Below, piece after piece: positions 35,559 to 44,750 of a stretch of 64,000 nucleotides of DNA. The stretch is from the NCBI GenBank assembly GCA_019192545.1, contig JAHCMI010000022.1, forward strand, positions 44,625 through 108,624, in the 5' to 3' direction. Both the position numbers and the translations under genes were made by a program. The notes beneath the pieces are model-generated. The model made no database searches. It was not told the origin of the DNA and was given only the letters and a program-made list of their open reading frames with translations. Source of the DNA: Rivularia sp. MS3. Its GTDB lineage: Bacteria; Cyanobacteriota; Cyanobacteriia; Cyanobacteriales; Nostocaceae. Position 1 is the first letter of the stretch; every line of letters starts with the position of its first letter.

Positions 35559-37778
35559 ATGAAGTTTTTATTTAAGCAGGATTCACCCGAAGTACAAGCT
35601 GATGAATCAAAATCAGCCGAAACCCAAAGTTCTGGTTTAGGGACGTTTGGGGGAGTTTATACGCCTTCAATTTTGACGATTTTGGGCGTAATTATGTACC
35701 TACGATTTGGCTGGGTTGTAGGTAATGTTGGGGTAGTGAATTCTCTTATCATTGTCACCCTTGCCACTTCTATTACTTTCCTGACTTCTTTGTCGGTTTG
35801 CGCGATCGCTACCGACAAAGTTGTGCGGGTGGGTGGTGCTTACTACATGATTAGCCGCTGTTTGGGAATTGAAGTTGGCGGCGCTGTGGGGATTTCTCTT
35901 TATTTTGCTCAAGCGCTTTCGATTGCTCTTTATACTATTGGTTTTGCCGAGAGTGTAGTACAAACTTTTGGCAGCCTCAATCAAACTTATGTTGCTTTAA
36001 TTACAACTATTTTGGTGGCAATTTTGGCGGTAACTTCTGCTGAAGTTGCGGTAAAGGCGCAATATGTAATTATGGGAGCGATTGTTTTATCGCTTTTCTC
36101 TTTGGCTTTTGGAGGTGCTATACCTGATGTTACGCCCCAAGGATGGACTATACCTGAAAATGGCGTACCTTTTTGGGGAGTGTTTGCGGTGTTTTTCCCG
36201 GCAGTTACGGGAATCATGTCTGGGGTTAGTATGTCGGGGGATTTGAAAAATCCCAGTCGTTCGATTCCTAGGGGTACTTTAGCAGCAGTAGGAACGGGAT
36301 ACCTTGTTTATATGATTTTGCCGCTGATAGTCTCCATGCGTGCCGATAGTGCAACTTTAGTCAGCGTACCCCTGGCAATGAAGATGATGTCTTTTTGGGG
36401 ACCGGCAATTTTACTGGGAGTATGGGGAGCAACTTTGTCTAGCGCCTTGGGTAGTATTCTGGCTGCACCTCGCGTATTACAAGCTTTGGCAAGGGATGGA
36501 ATTTTACCGCGCTGGCTGTCTTTTTTAGGTCGTGGTAGCGGTGAAAATGACGAACCGCGAATAGGAACTTGGGTAACTCTAGGTGTAGCAATCGCGGCGG
36601 TATGCATTGGCGATTTAAACTTGATTGCGCCAGTACTGACAATGTTTTTCCTCACAACCTACTTAGTATTAAATATTTCGGCAAGTATTGAAGGATTGCT
36701 ACAAAGTCCTTCATTTAGACCAAGCTTTAAAGTCCATTGGATTTGGTCTTTGCTAGGGGGAATTGGTTGTTTGGCAGTAATGCTTCTCATCAACGCAGTG
36801 GCGACTATAGTTGCAGCTGCGATTGTATTGGCAATATTTTTCTGGCTGCAACAGCGAGAACTAACAACTACTTGGGGAGATGTGCGTCAAGGAATTTGGA
36901 TGGCATTACTCCGCACGGGAGTTTTTCAAATTAATCGCGTTCAAGATACTAAAAACTGGCGACCTAATATTTTAGTCTTTTCTGGTTCTCCTTATAAACG
37001 GTGGTCATTGATTCAATTAGCTTATGCCTTAACCCACAAACGGGGTTTTATTACTGTATCGAGCGTCGTATCCAGCGGTACGCGAGACTTAGCCAGACAA
37101 ATCCAATTAGAAAATACAATTCGCGAGCAGCTTAACAAACAGCACGTGCAAGCATTAGTCCGCGTTGTTACCGCACCGAATCCCTTTGAAGGAATGCTGC
37201 AACTTGTCGAAGCTTATGGATTAGGCCCTTTAGTACCAAACATTGTACTGCTAGGAGATAGCGAACAAGAAAGCAGACGCGATCGCTATTGCAATATGTT
37301 AGTGCAACTGCATCAAGCTCAACGCAGCATTATGGTTTTGCGAGAAAATTCTGAATTGGGATTTAGGCGGTTTAAACGTATAGATGTATGGTGGGGAGGA
37401 ATGCAAGACAACGGTGGATTGATGCTGTTGTTGGCTCATATGCTGCGCTCCACTATTGAATGGCGCGATGCAAAAATACATATCAAATTAATGGTTTCTA
37501 GCGAATCAGGTACAAAAGATGCAGAAACTAATTTGAACGCCATACTCAAACAGTTTCGCATCCAAGCCACACCAGAAGTCATATTTGCAGCTAATCGCTC
37601 CTTTGAAACCGTATTACATGAATCTTCCCAAGACGCAGACATCATATTTTTAGGAATGGCAACACCTACAGACAGAGACTTTACTGAATATTACGAGAAG
37701 ATGCACGCACGCACCGCCAATCTTCCTACAATTATCTACGTTATGGCTGCACCCGATTTTGCCTTTAGCGAAGTGTGA
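35559..37778 (+). CDS. SLC12-type cation-chloride/amino-acid permease-like transporter
   Basis: 739 residues. A short polar N-terminus is followed by about 12 membrane helices of the APC fold, beginning FGGVYTPSILTILGVIMYLRFGWVVGNVG, the diagnostic first helix of Na-K-Cl cotransporter (SLC12) relatives. GIMSGVSMSGDLKNPSRSIPRGTL is also typical. The remaining ~280 residues are a soluble C-terminal domain with NILVFSGSPYKRW and ADIIFLGMATPTDRDF segments, as in SLC12 proteins. It probably moves cations with chloride, or amino acids; the ions cannot be read from the sequence. The ATG follows GAGGAG by about 11 bases. It is a single gene, without a regulatory partner. Confidence 0.85.
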   Translation: MKFLFKQDSPEVQADESKSAETQSSGLGTFGGVYTPSILTILGVIMYLRFGWVVGNVGVVNSLIIVTLATSITFLTSLSVCAIATDKVVRVGGAYYMISRCLGIEVGGAVGISLYFAQALSIALYTIGFAESVVQTFGSLNQTYVALITTILVAILAVTSAEVAVKAQYVIMGAIVLSLFSLAFGGAIPDVTPQGWTIPENGVPFWGVFAVFFPAVTGIMSGVSMSGDLKNPSRSIPRGTLAAVGTGYLVYMILPLIVSMRADSATLVSVPLAMKMMSFWGPAILLGVWGATLSSALGSILAAPRVLQALARDGILPRWLSFLGRGSGENDEPRIGTWVTLGVAIAAVCIGDLNLIAPVLTMFFLTTYLVLNISASIEGLLQSPSFRPSFKVHWIWSLLGGIGCLAVMLLINAVATIVAAAIVLAIFFWLQQRELTTTWGDVRQGIWMALLRTGVFQINRVQDTKNWRPNILVFSGSPYKRWSLIQLAYALTHKRGFITVSSVVSSGTRDLARQIQLENTIREQLNKQHVQALVRVVTAPNPFEGMLQLVEAYGLGPLVPNIVLLGDSEQESRRDRYCNMLVQLHQAQRSIMVLRENSELGFRRFKRIDVWWGGMQDNGGLMLLLAHMLRSTIEWRDAKIHIKLMVSSESGTKDAETNLNAILKQFRIQATPEVIFAANRSFETVLHESSQDADIIFLGMATPTDRDFTEYYEKMHARTANLPTIIYVMAAPDFAFSEV

Positions 37779-38463
37779 TATTGCAGCATTAATTAAGTCG
37801 GTATTAAAAATTAAAGGTATGTCCAAAGCGAGTGGATTGCCGCGCTCCACTCGCAACAGGCTCCGTGAAACGAAGCATTCACCCGTAGGGTGTGGATCGT
37901 GCCGAGGTTTTCAAAGCTGTTTGCAAGTCGTTACATAGCGCGGATTTATTTGTACCGACTTATTTAGTTAATTAGTATAAGTTTGCGGGGTTTGTATTCA
38001 ATCCTTTAAAGAATGCAATTCTCCCATGTGCTGCAATCAAAATCATTTTTGATGTTAATTAAATTAGCTGGTGCGTTGTTGCAACGACTCAATGCACCCT
38101 AATATTTATTAATGACCAATCAAATATCCAGTTAATATTTTTATAATTATTTCTTTCGGATGAATTATAAAATAAAACAATTCTAACCGACGACCCATAC
38201 GGTATGACCTTGTTTTGTTCTAATATGAAAATAAGTTGAAAATGTTGAATCTCAAAGAATAAGCATAATTAAATAATTTTAAAGCAATATTTATCTAAAG
38301 TTTAAGATTATTGCTAGTAATTTATTTTTTTATGCAGAACAGTAAATATATATCTATTTTTAACCTTTTTGAATTGATAAAAGCAGGTTAAATTAACATA
38401 TCAATTTTAAAAAACCGATTCTAAACAATTTAAGAAAATAAATCTGAACACGAGGAAGCACAA
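37779..38463. other. 685-bp spacer with hairpin and repeat fragments
   Basis: GCGAGTGGA (37828-37836) and TCCACTCGC (37846-37854) form a perfect 9-bp stem about 50 bases after the transporter gene, and may terminate it. A GGTGCGTT...AATGCACCC repeat fragment lies at about 38070-38100. The rest, from 38150, is AT-rich leader of the peptidoglycan-binding gene (ribosome site CGAGGA at about 38451). No gene was seen. Confidence 0.5.
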
Positions 38464-39111
38464 ATGAGTAATCAATTTGCAAAAATAGTTCTATTACCTT
38501 TAACTATAGTTTCAGCACTTGCTGTAGCTACAGTTCCTTTTTCCGAACATGTGGCAGCACAACGAAGAGTAGCTGCGATCGCAGACGGTAATATGACCGA
38601 GTATTCACCTTCATCTGCACCATTATTGAAGCGTGGAAGCAGATCGCAAGCTGTTAGAGACGTACAATTATTATTAAATCAAAACAAATTCTATTACGGT
38701 AGAATAGACGGCATCTATGGCCCTAGAATGCGTTCATCCGTAATCAGTTTTCAGAGGTCTAGAAATTTACCCGCTACAGGTGTGATAAATTCTAAAACTT
38801 GGGAAGCATTAATTGATTTAGATAAACGTAATTCACCCACACGTTTCGCGTATTTGGGTAAATATTCACCTTCAACTGCACCCATGTTACGTTTAGGAAG
38901 TCGAGGCAGAGCCGTAAGGGATGTGCAAACATATCTTAAGCAGCAAGGATTTTACGTTGGACAAGTTGACGGAATCTACGGACGTGCTACTGCTTCTGCG
39001 GTAAAATCCTTTCAGCAAAATCGGGCTAAATTAAGAGCAGATGGAATTGTTGGCAGTACTACCTGGCGAGCAATGATTAATGATAAAAAAGGTCCTTTTG
39101 CTATTAGATAA
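38464..39111 (+). CDS. secreted peptidoglycan-binding protein (two PGB_1 domains)
   Basis: 215 residues. An N-terminal signal peptide (IVLLPLTIVSALAVATVPF...VAAQ) is followed by two copies of the peptidoglycan-binding domain. The first runs from APLLKRGSRSQAVRDVQLLL to VINSKTWEALI, the second from APMLRLGSRGRAVRDVQTYL to IVGSTTWRAMI. Each has the typical VRDVQ..L...GFY.G..DGIYG core. There is no attached hydrolase domain, so it may only bind murein or target a partner; cyanobacterial homologues occur with cell-wall enzymes. Each domain is preceded by a copy of EYSPSSAP/KYSPSTAP. The protein is basic. ATG at 38464 follows CGAGGA. Confidence 0.88.
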   Translation: MSNQFAKIVLLPLTIVSALAVATVPFSEHVAAQRRVAAIADGNMTEYSPSSAPLLKRGSRSQAVRDVQLLLNQNKFYYGRIDGIYGPRMRSSVISFQRSRNLPATGVINSKTWEALIDLDKRNSPTRFAYLGKYSPSTAPMLRLGSRGRAVRDVQTYLKQQGFYVGQVDGIYGRATASAVKSFQQNRAKLRADGIVGSTTWRAMINDKKGPFAIR

Positions 39112-39147
39112 CTAAAAAATTAGGTAAATATTTTTTAATTAGAAACT

Positions 39148-39441
39148 TATAGCATTTATTAAGTAACTGAGGTACAGCGATTACCTCACCCCGATAAAGC
39201 TGTGCTTTATCTCCCCTCTCCTTAGTAAGGATACTGCTGGTTATTCAGGGGTGACACCCCTGAATAACCAAAAAAATGAGGGTTTGAGGAGTGCGATCGC
39301 ACTCCTGCTGATAACTTAAAATCCCTATTAATTCGTTGGGATGAGGGGTCTGACCTACTATTCGCCAACAGTATCCTTAGTAAGGAGAGGGGTTGGGAGT
39401 GAGGTTTTGAGATATACCTCACCAGGCTGAGAAACGCTATA
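39148..39441. mobile_element. 138-bp-type element (TATAGCGTTT ends) interrupted by the 148-bp MITE
   Basis: Left end TATAGCATTTATTAAG (39148 on), right end GAAACGCTATA (to 39441). Without the inner insertion and one target copy it is 139 bases, and it matches the intact copy at 57070-57207 along its length (TAACTGAGGTAC, GATAAAGCTGTGCTTTATCTC, CTCTCCTT...AAGGAGAGG). The ends and the flanking TA suggest a TA-targeting, IS630/Tc1-like non-autonomous element; that assignment is inference. Confidence 0.75.
39229..39376. mobile_element. 148-bp MITE-like element (copy 2)
   Basis: Starts GGATACTGCTGG, ends CCAACAGTATCC (one mismatch to a perfect inverted repeat), flanked by TTAGTAA at 39222-39228 and 39377-39383. 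The interior is nearly identical to the copy at 26891-27037, including the GGGGTGACACCCC palindrome and GGAGTGCGATCGCACTCC. It splits a CTCTCCTT-TAAGGAGAGG palindrome whose intact form is at 57138-57156. Confidence 0.88.
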
Positions 39442-39451
39442 TAACCTTTAA

Positions 39452-39480
39452 GAAACCCGGTTATTGAAAAACCGGGTTTC
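39452..39480. terminator. AACCCGG-type palindromic hairpin, copy 2
   Basis: GAAACCCGGTT (39452-39462) pairs with AACCGGGTTTC (39470-39480). Same family as copies at 19631, 40928, 56874 and 59375. Directly beyond the composite mobile element; the spacer 39481-39737 holds two more degenerate CTCACCCC/GGGGTGAG repeats and no gene. Confidence 0.6.
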
Positions 39481-39737
39481 TTAATTATCAATTCAGTTCA
39501 GTATGGTGTGTTATCGCGTAGCGTGATGCACCATTTAAATTTGATTGATAATATAGCAGTTTTTACTTCAATGGAATACAGAAAAACCTCACCCCGCCCT
39601 CCTTATTAAGGGGAGAGAGCAAGAGTAAGGTTAAATTTCTATTCTGGCGTTTCTCAATAAGCGTGAAGTACAGTTTTCTTTATCTCCCCTCTCCAAGTTC
39701 TCGGAGAAGGGTTGGGGGTGAGGTTTTAAGATACTTC

Positions 39738-40706
39738 CTACTCAACATCTTTGAATTTGACAATATATTTTGAAGCCAATGAATTATTTTCAATTGGGGG
39801 CACTTTTCCTTGAGCAGCCATTGTTTGGTAAACTAAAGCCGCTGTTTCTCCCCTGCTAATTGAACGATTGGGATTGAGAATATTTGATTCGGGATAGTTA
39901 ACAACTATGTTCTGTTTAGTTGCTGCTGCTACCCTAGGAACAGCATTTTCAGGAATTTTATTTGCATCTTTGTAAGCTTGTTGCACAATAGATGCTGCCG
40001 ATAACGGCGCTGTTGCCGTGGTATTTTGCTTGGAATTATCAGCTGCTATTGGACTGCTTCCTTGATTATTCTGCGATATTTTGGGAGCTTTAGCGGCGTT
40101 AGCTTTTTGAATAAGTAAAGGCTGCATTAAAGAAGTCATGGCGATTGGTAACATCACCCTAGGCTTTCTTCTTCTTTTGGCTATTCTTCTTCTTATGTAT
40201 GGTGGAATAATAGACGGAGTTGTGGTTGTAACAGCAGCAGGTTTATAGCTTAAATCTAAACCTCTAGCTAAAGCATTGATTGCTTCTAATTTACTCACTT
40301 CTTGACGGGGACGAAATAAATTTTCATTACCCGATAAAAATCCTGCTTCCACAGCTTCCTCAATCGCTTTGTCTGCCCAATAGCCTTGGGGAACATCTTT
40401 ATAGATAGAGCCGCTTTTAATTTGTTTTTCTTTTTCTTGGTCAAAAGCTTTACGAATTATAGCGGCAAATTCGTCTCTATCCAACGCTTGTTTTGGTCTA
40501 TATCTACCGTCGGGATATCCAGTTATAACATTCCTTTCTGCTAAACCTTTAATAAAAGGTTGCGCCCAATAATCGGGTTCGACATCGGGAAATGTGGACT
40601 GTGGCGAAGATTGAGCATTACTTATTAATGGAATTGCTGCACCCATAGTTAAACCGATAGTGACTATAGATGCGCTTATAATTGGCAAGCGCCGTAAATT
40701 ATTCAT
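39738..40706 (-). CDS. secreted SLH-domain protein
   Basis: 322 residues with a signal peptide (IISASIVTIGLTMGAAIPLISNA) and three SLH repeats. The first starts FPDVEPDYWAQPFIKGLAER and the second YKDVPQGYWADKAIEEAVEA. The third starts YKDANKIPENAVPRVAAATK after a 110-residue insert. The insert carries a strongly basic patch (YIRRRIAKRRRKPRVML) and a Gln/Asn/Ala-rich stretch, unusual within an SLH triplet. SLH repeats bind cell-wall polymers, so it is an envelope protein, perhaps an adaptor. It resembles the SLH protein at 15722-16918 in repeat order but lacks its membrane anchor and Pro-rich linker. Intact ATG start at 40704-40706. Confidence 0.82.
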   Translation of the reverse strand: MNNLRRLPIISASIVTIGLTMGAAIPLISNAQSSPQSTFPDVEPDYWAQPFIKGLAERNVITGYPDGRYRPKQALDRDEFAAIIRKAFDQEKEKQIKSGSIYKDVPQGYWADKAIEEAVEAGFLSGNENLFRPRQEVSKLEAINALARGLDLSYKPAAVTTTTPSIIPPYIRRRIAKRRRKPRVMLPIAMTSLMQPLLIQKANAAKAPKISQNNQGSSPIAADNSKQNTTATAPLSAASIVQQAYKDANKIPENAVPRVAAATKQNIVVNYPESNILNPNRSISRGETAALVYQTMAAQGKVPPIENNSLASKYIVKFKDVE

Positions 40707-40927
40707 AATATTCTTGAATTATATTATTGTATTTTAAATCTTAGATTGCTTCAGTTATTTAATTTATCCATCTGGCGATATAGAATTATCACTTGAAAGT
40801 GATAATTAACAAACTTGATATTAAGGTTTTTAACAATATATTTTTTTGAATAAATATGAATAAATATTAAATATTTTGTAGTTAAAAAAGTTAATAAAAA
40901 TATAAAAAACTTTGTTTATTTATATAC

Positions 40928-40954
40928 AACCCGGTTTTTCGCAAAAACCGGGTT
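40928..40954. terminator. AACCCGG-type palindromic hairpin, copy 3 (probable terminator)
   Basis: AACCCGGTTTTT (40928-40939) and AAAAACCGGGTT (40943-40954) form a 12-bp stem with a 3-base loop, about 70 bases after the Rieske-FAD oxidoreductase stop on the minus strand. It is the only notable structure in the 319-bp spacer 40707-41025. Confidence 0.65.
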
Positions 40955-41025
40955 TGTCAAATCTCTGGAAGCAGAACCTGAGTGAATGAAGGCGATGTTA
41001 GCTAACAAAAGGCAATGCTGCTTGA

Positions 41026-42630
41026 TTACCCAACAGCCAACTGTTGAGAATTTAGTTTCTCAACCCAATTAATTTTAGTTTGACGCACTTCATCTTCGGA
41101 CGGCATTTGTTGCGATCGCATCAGTTCGGTAATAGCAGCAATATCTTTATCGTGTTGACTACCTGCTACTGCTAAAACCTGATTATCTTTAACGTAAAAA
41201 GCGAGAAATTCTTGCTCGTTTAAATTTCCTTGAATGATAATATCATCCCATTTTTCTGCATGTCCGGCATAACGTAACTTGACATCAAATTGCCCAGACC
41301 AGAAAAACGGAACGCTAGCAAATTTAATTTTCTCCCCTATCATATTACGAGCGGCAACACGTCCGTGCTGTTGTGCTAACCGCCAGTGTTCGATACGAGT
41401 GAGTTCTCCCGTTGCAGCGTAGGGAAAACGAGCAATATCTCCAGCAACATAAAGATTATCTGCCGCTTGCAAATATTCATTTACAATTACGCTACCGTCT
41501 TTTTCATTTAATTCTATATCCTGTAAAAAATCGGTGACGGGTTCAACACCAATACCAATAATGACTAAATCTGCATTTAAAGATTCACCATTTTCTAATA
41601 CCGCAGTTTCAACTTTACCTTTACCTTCAAACTGCTTTACTTTGGTTCCCATCCGAAAAGATACACCATTTGATTCGTGCAGCTTGCGAAAGGTGGCACC
41701 TATATCACCTCCGAGAATCTTCTCAAAAGGTACCGTTCCTGGTGCTACCACAGTTACCTCGATATCCCGTTGGGCTAAACTGGAAGCTGCTTCCATGCCA
41801 ATAAAACTAGAACCTACCACTACCGCAGTTTTAGCGTTTTCTGCCACAGCTAAAATTTTATCGGCATCTTCTGGTTTTCGCAGAGTAAATATATTATCTA
41901 AATCTGCACCGGGTACTTTGAGATTCCGAGGCTTACCGCCAGTAGCGACTAACAAAGCATCGTATTCAAAAATTGTATTATCTTCAAAAGTAATAGTTTT
42001 TTTAAGTGGCTCTACTAAGGTAACTGATTTGTGAGAATAAACTTCGATATCCCATTCATTGTAAAATTCTAAAGAGCGCAATACTAAAGAATCTTTTTTG
42101 GAATCGTTTTGCAAATACTTCTTACTTAAAGCAGTACGGTCATAAGGTAGAATATCTTCTTTAGTCAACATAACAACTCTACCTTCAAACCCTGCCTGAC
42201 GTAAGGTTTCAGCCGCCGCACTACCCGCAGCACCAGTCCCCAAAACCACAAAGGTGCGATTATCAGCCTGGGGATTATATCCCGTCATGTCTGGCGTGCG
42301 TTGAGCAGAAATTTTTTCCGGTAGCTGTACTACTAAATCTTCTCCTTCTACTCTCACAGGGAAACGAGGTAAAGCATCAAGCGCTGGCGGCTCCTCTAAC
42401 TTCCCGCTTTTGACACCAAAACAGGCATTATGCCAAGGACAAATAACCCTTTCTCCATTTAATACACCTTTTTCTAAGGGTGCCCCGTAATGAGTACAAC
42501 GCGCTACTGTAGCAAAAAATCCATCTTCAACTCGCGCTAATAAGATTTCATTATCTTCTACCGAGACTTGACGCATTTCGCCTTTTTTGAAGTCTTTGAC
42601 GTTTGCGACTCTTATATCTTTATAACCCAT
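41026..42630 (-). CDS. Rieske iron-sulphur / FAD NAD(P)H oxidoreductase (AIF-like)
   Basis: 534 residues. The N-terminal Rieske domain has all four 2Fe-2S ligands, C45 and H47 (RCTHYGAPL) and C64 and H67 (CPWHNACF). From about 125 follows a pyridine-nucleotide-disulphide oxidoreductase fold: FAD motif VVLGTGAAGSAAAETL, NAD(P) motif VVVGSSFIGMEAASSLA and the second FAD motif NLYVAGDIARF. No redox-active CxxxxC is present, so this is the ferredoxin-reductase/AIF type rather than glutathione reductase. Fused Rieske forms transfer electrons between NAD(P)H, FAD and the cluster; the acceptor is unknown. The C-terminal part (FFWSGQFDVKLRYAG) is the AIF-type tail. Stands alone; hairpin 70 bases downstream. 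Confidence 0.9.
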   Translation of the reverse strand: MGYKDIRVANVKDFKKGEMRQVSVEDNEILLARVEDGFFATVARCTHYGAPLEKGVLNGERVICPWHNACFGVKSGKLEEPPALDALPRFPVRVEGEDLVVQLPEKISAQRTPDMTGYNPQADNRTFVVLGTGAAGSAAAETLRQAGFEGRVVMLTKEDILPYDRTALSKKYLQNDSKKDSLVLRSLEFYNEWDIEVYSHKSVTLVEPLKKTITFEDNTIFEYDALLVATGGKPRNLKVPGADLDNIFTLRKPEDADKILAVAENAKTAVVVGSSFIGMEAASSLAQRDIEVTVVAPGTVPFEKILGGDIGATFRKLHESNGVSFRMGTKVKQFEGKGKVETAVLENGESLNADLVIIGIGVEPVTDFLQDIELNEKDGSVIVNEYLQAADNLYVAGDIARFPYAATGELTRIEHWRLAQQHGRVAARNMIGEKIKFASVPFFWSGQFDVKLRYAGHAEKWDDIIIQGNLNEQEFLAFYVKDNQVLAVAGSQHDKDIAAITELMRSQQMPSEDEVRQTKINWVEKLNSQQLAVG

Positions 42631-43395
42631 AATACTTAATTATCATTCACACCTTAGTTCTGCTTCTGTGCTACCAGTATTAGAAATTAATAGACTTATT
42701 TTCGAGAAGCCGATGTAGCTCGAATATAAATTTACGGCTTCTGGATTTTTGTCATCAAAGCATAGTAACGAAAGCCATAAGTTTCGTCACATGGTTTGAA
42801 AAATTAATTAATTAGCGTTGCTTAATTATTAAAATTTTTGCAAATTTATGAATCTCTCTGTAAGAAGATTTAGATAAATCTCGAATTTATAAAATATATT
42901 TCTTAAGTATAAGGTTTTTATTGTACTCTAGATATATCATTTTTTATAGAAATACTATATAATTTCATCCAACAATTTTCTTGACAAAATTTTGTAGTAG
43001 CTAAATTTGATATTTTTCGGATAGAGATGCCTACCTGATAAGAGCTTTAATCATTTACAATTAAATTGTTATTTTATAGGCACACTTTAAAAAAAACGAA
43101 TAAAAAACTAAATTTATTATGGTTCAAATACAAGCTAAAAGGTATCATAAAACATCCATTTGAACTTATATTCTGACTAAATTCCTGCCTTTAAATCAAA
43201 AGCTGAGGTTAATATCTAAGCTACAGCCGTACTAAAAGCCATACCTAATCTATCGCAATCAGAATTTGCTTTGTTCGCGATTCCTATTTATTTCATCTTT
43301 GGTTATAAAAATTTCGTTAGTTATTAGTTAAAACGCAGCTATTATTTGTAGCAATATAGCTACGTTTTTATACTTGCAATCTACAGTCATACAAA
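42631..43395. other. 765-bp AT-rich spacer
   Basis: I see no gene, RNA or repeat that I can support. The promoter of the Rieske gene must lie in the first few hundred bases and the end of the lipid-kinase transcript in the last ones. The length is unusual and a small RNA cannot be excluded. Confidence 0.4.
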
Positions 43396-44376
43396 TTACT
43401 CATTAGTAACTGCTGAGGATTTTTCTTCAACTTCTAAATCGGGCAAACCTTCTAACTTTTCAGAAATCTTTTCTGCTGGTAACATCGGTACCATTACCGT
43501 TAAACCACCAGGAACGCATTCTACTTCTAAAGGTGTATTACCAATCATTTCGCCATCTAAAACAATTTTCTGCGGTGGATCGGTAGTAATTTTAACGCGC
43601 TTAGTTCTGATGTAACCGATATCATCCCGCTTAGCTGCATCTCCCCGCAAACCTGTTTGTAGTAAGTGATAAGAAGCAGCGATCGCCGATGCCCAAGTGT
43701 CAGAAGAAATGATAGTAATATCAAGCAGACCATCGTCGTAAAGAATACCAGCAGGACCTTGAGCCAATATAGATGTTGGTGGTGCTGCATTAGCTACAGT
43801 TAAAGCGCCAGCAGAAACGCGAATAATTTTGTCGTCGGTTTCTATCTCAGCATCAAATAGTTCTATTTCCCGCAGCTGCTGGATTCCCGAAACCAAATAA
43901 GCCAAAGCACCCCAGCGCTGTTTTGCATCTCGGGAAGCATTTTCAATAGTTTCTGCTTCAAAACCGATTCCAGCCAACAACGTCATCAATTTACCGTTGC
44001 ATCTACCAATATCAATTCGACGAGTTTTACCAGATAAAATTGTTTTGCAAGCTTCATCTAAAGTATCGGGAATCCCCAAAGCAGAAGCAAAAGCATTAGC
44101 TGTACCTCTAGGAATCACACCCAAAGGAATAGTAGTTTCTCCTAAAGCTCTAGCGGCTTCAGAAAGGGTACCATCACCACCGGCAGCAATGACGATGTCA
44201 AAATTTTCCTTTACAGCTTCCTCAGCTAATTTATCTGCACCAACTTCCTTAGTTGTAGACTTAATATCTAAATCGAATTGAGTAGATAAAAGTTGTTTTA
44301 TTCTTTCTAATTCTTGTTCGGAGTCAGCGTTACCACTAACGGGGTTAAAAATTAAGCAAGCTTTTTGACGACTCAT
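43396..44376 (-). CDS. diacylglycerol/lipid kinase family protein (YegS/DgkB-like)
   Basis: 326 residues of the DAGK catalytic family. The opening FNPVSGNADSEQEL, the nucleotide-binding AAGGDGTLSEAARAL and GVIPRGTANAFASAL are the diagnostic motifs. The C-terminal beta-sandwich includes GPAGILYDDGLLDI and ends in a catalytic/structural LDGEMIGNTPLEVE. Family members phosphorylate diacylglycerol or related lipids with ATP at the inner face of the membrane, recycling lipid. Substrate in cyanobacteria is not known from sequence. ATG at 44374-44376. Length is normal; last ~20 residues are acidic and variable. Confidence 0.9.
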   Translation of the reverse strand: MSRQKACLIFNPVSGNADSEQELERIKQLLSTQFDLDIKSTTKEVGADKLAEEAVKENFDIVIAAGGDGTLSEAARALGETTIPLGVIPRGTANAFASALGIPDTLDEACKTILSGKTRRIDIGRCNGKLMTLLAGIGFEAETIENASRDAKQRWGALAYLVSGIQQLREIELFDAEIETDDKIIRVSAGALTVANAAPPTSILAQGPAGILYDDGLLDITIISSDTWASAIAASYHLLQTGLRGDAAKRDDIGYIRTKRVKITTDPPQKIVLDGEMIGNTPLEVECVPGGLTVMVPMLPAEKISEKLEGLPDLEVEEKSSAVTNE

Positions 44377-44750
44377 GGCAAACTGTGGTGGCTTTATAAA
44401 ATAGGACTTACAAATATTGTTCTAGATTAGTTTATTTTTGACAAAATGAAAAAAAAAAAAATCTAGCTACGGGGGTAATTTCATTTTTAGTATTGAATAG
44501 ACTGATTATATATTCTGTTATAAGGGTTAATTTTGTAATGAATCATCCTTATGTTTAGCTTCTCTCTACTTCTTTGTATAGAAAATATATCTTTTTATAA
44601 TCTACCCAACGGTAAAGGTTTTTTGAAAGCCTCATAACCTAATATTGTTAGCAGAAAAGAGAGATAGAAATTAGGTTCAGTATTATTTATTTTTTAAATA
44701 ACTGAATTAAATTTTATGAATGCTGTCCGAAAAGAGAGGGAACTTAGTTA
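44377..44750. other. divergent spacer between lipid kinase and Mn catalase
   Basis: 374 AT-rich bases with a long A run at about 44448-44460. It contains the catalase leader with GAGAGGG at about 44734-44740. No gene and no recognised operator. Confidence 0.4.
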
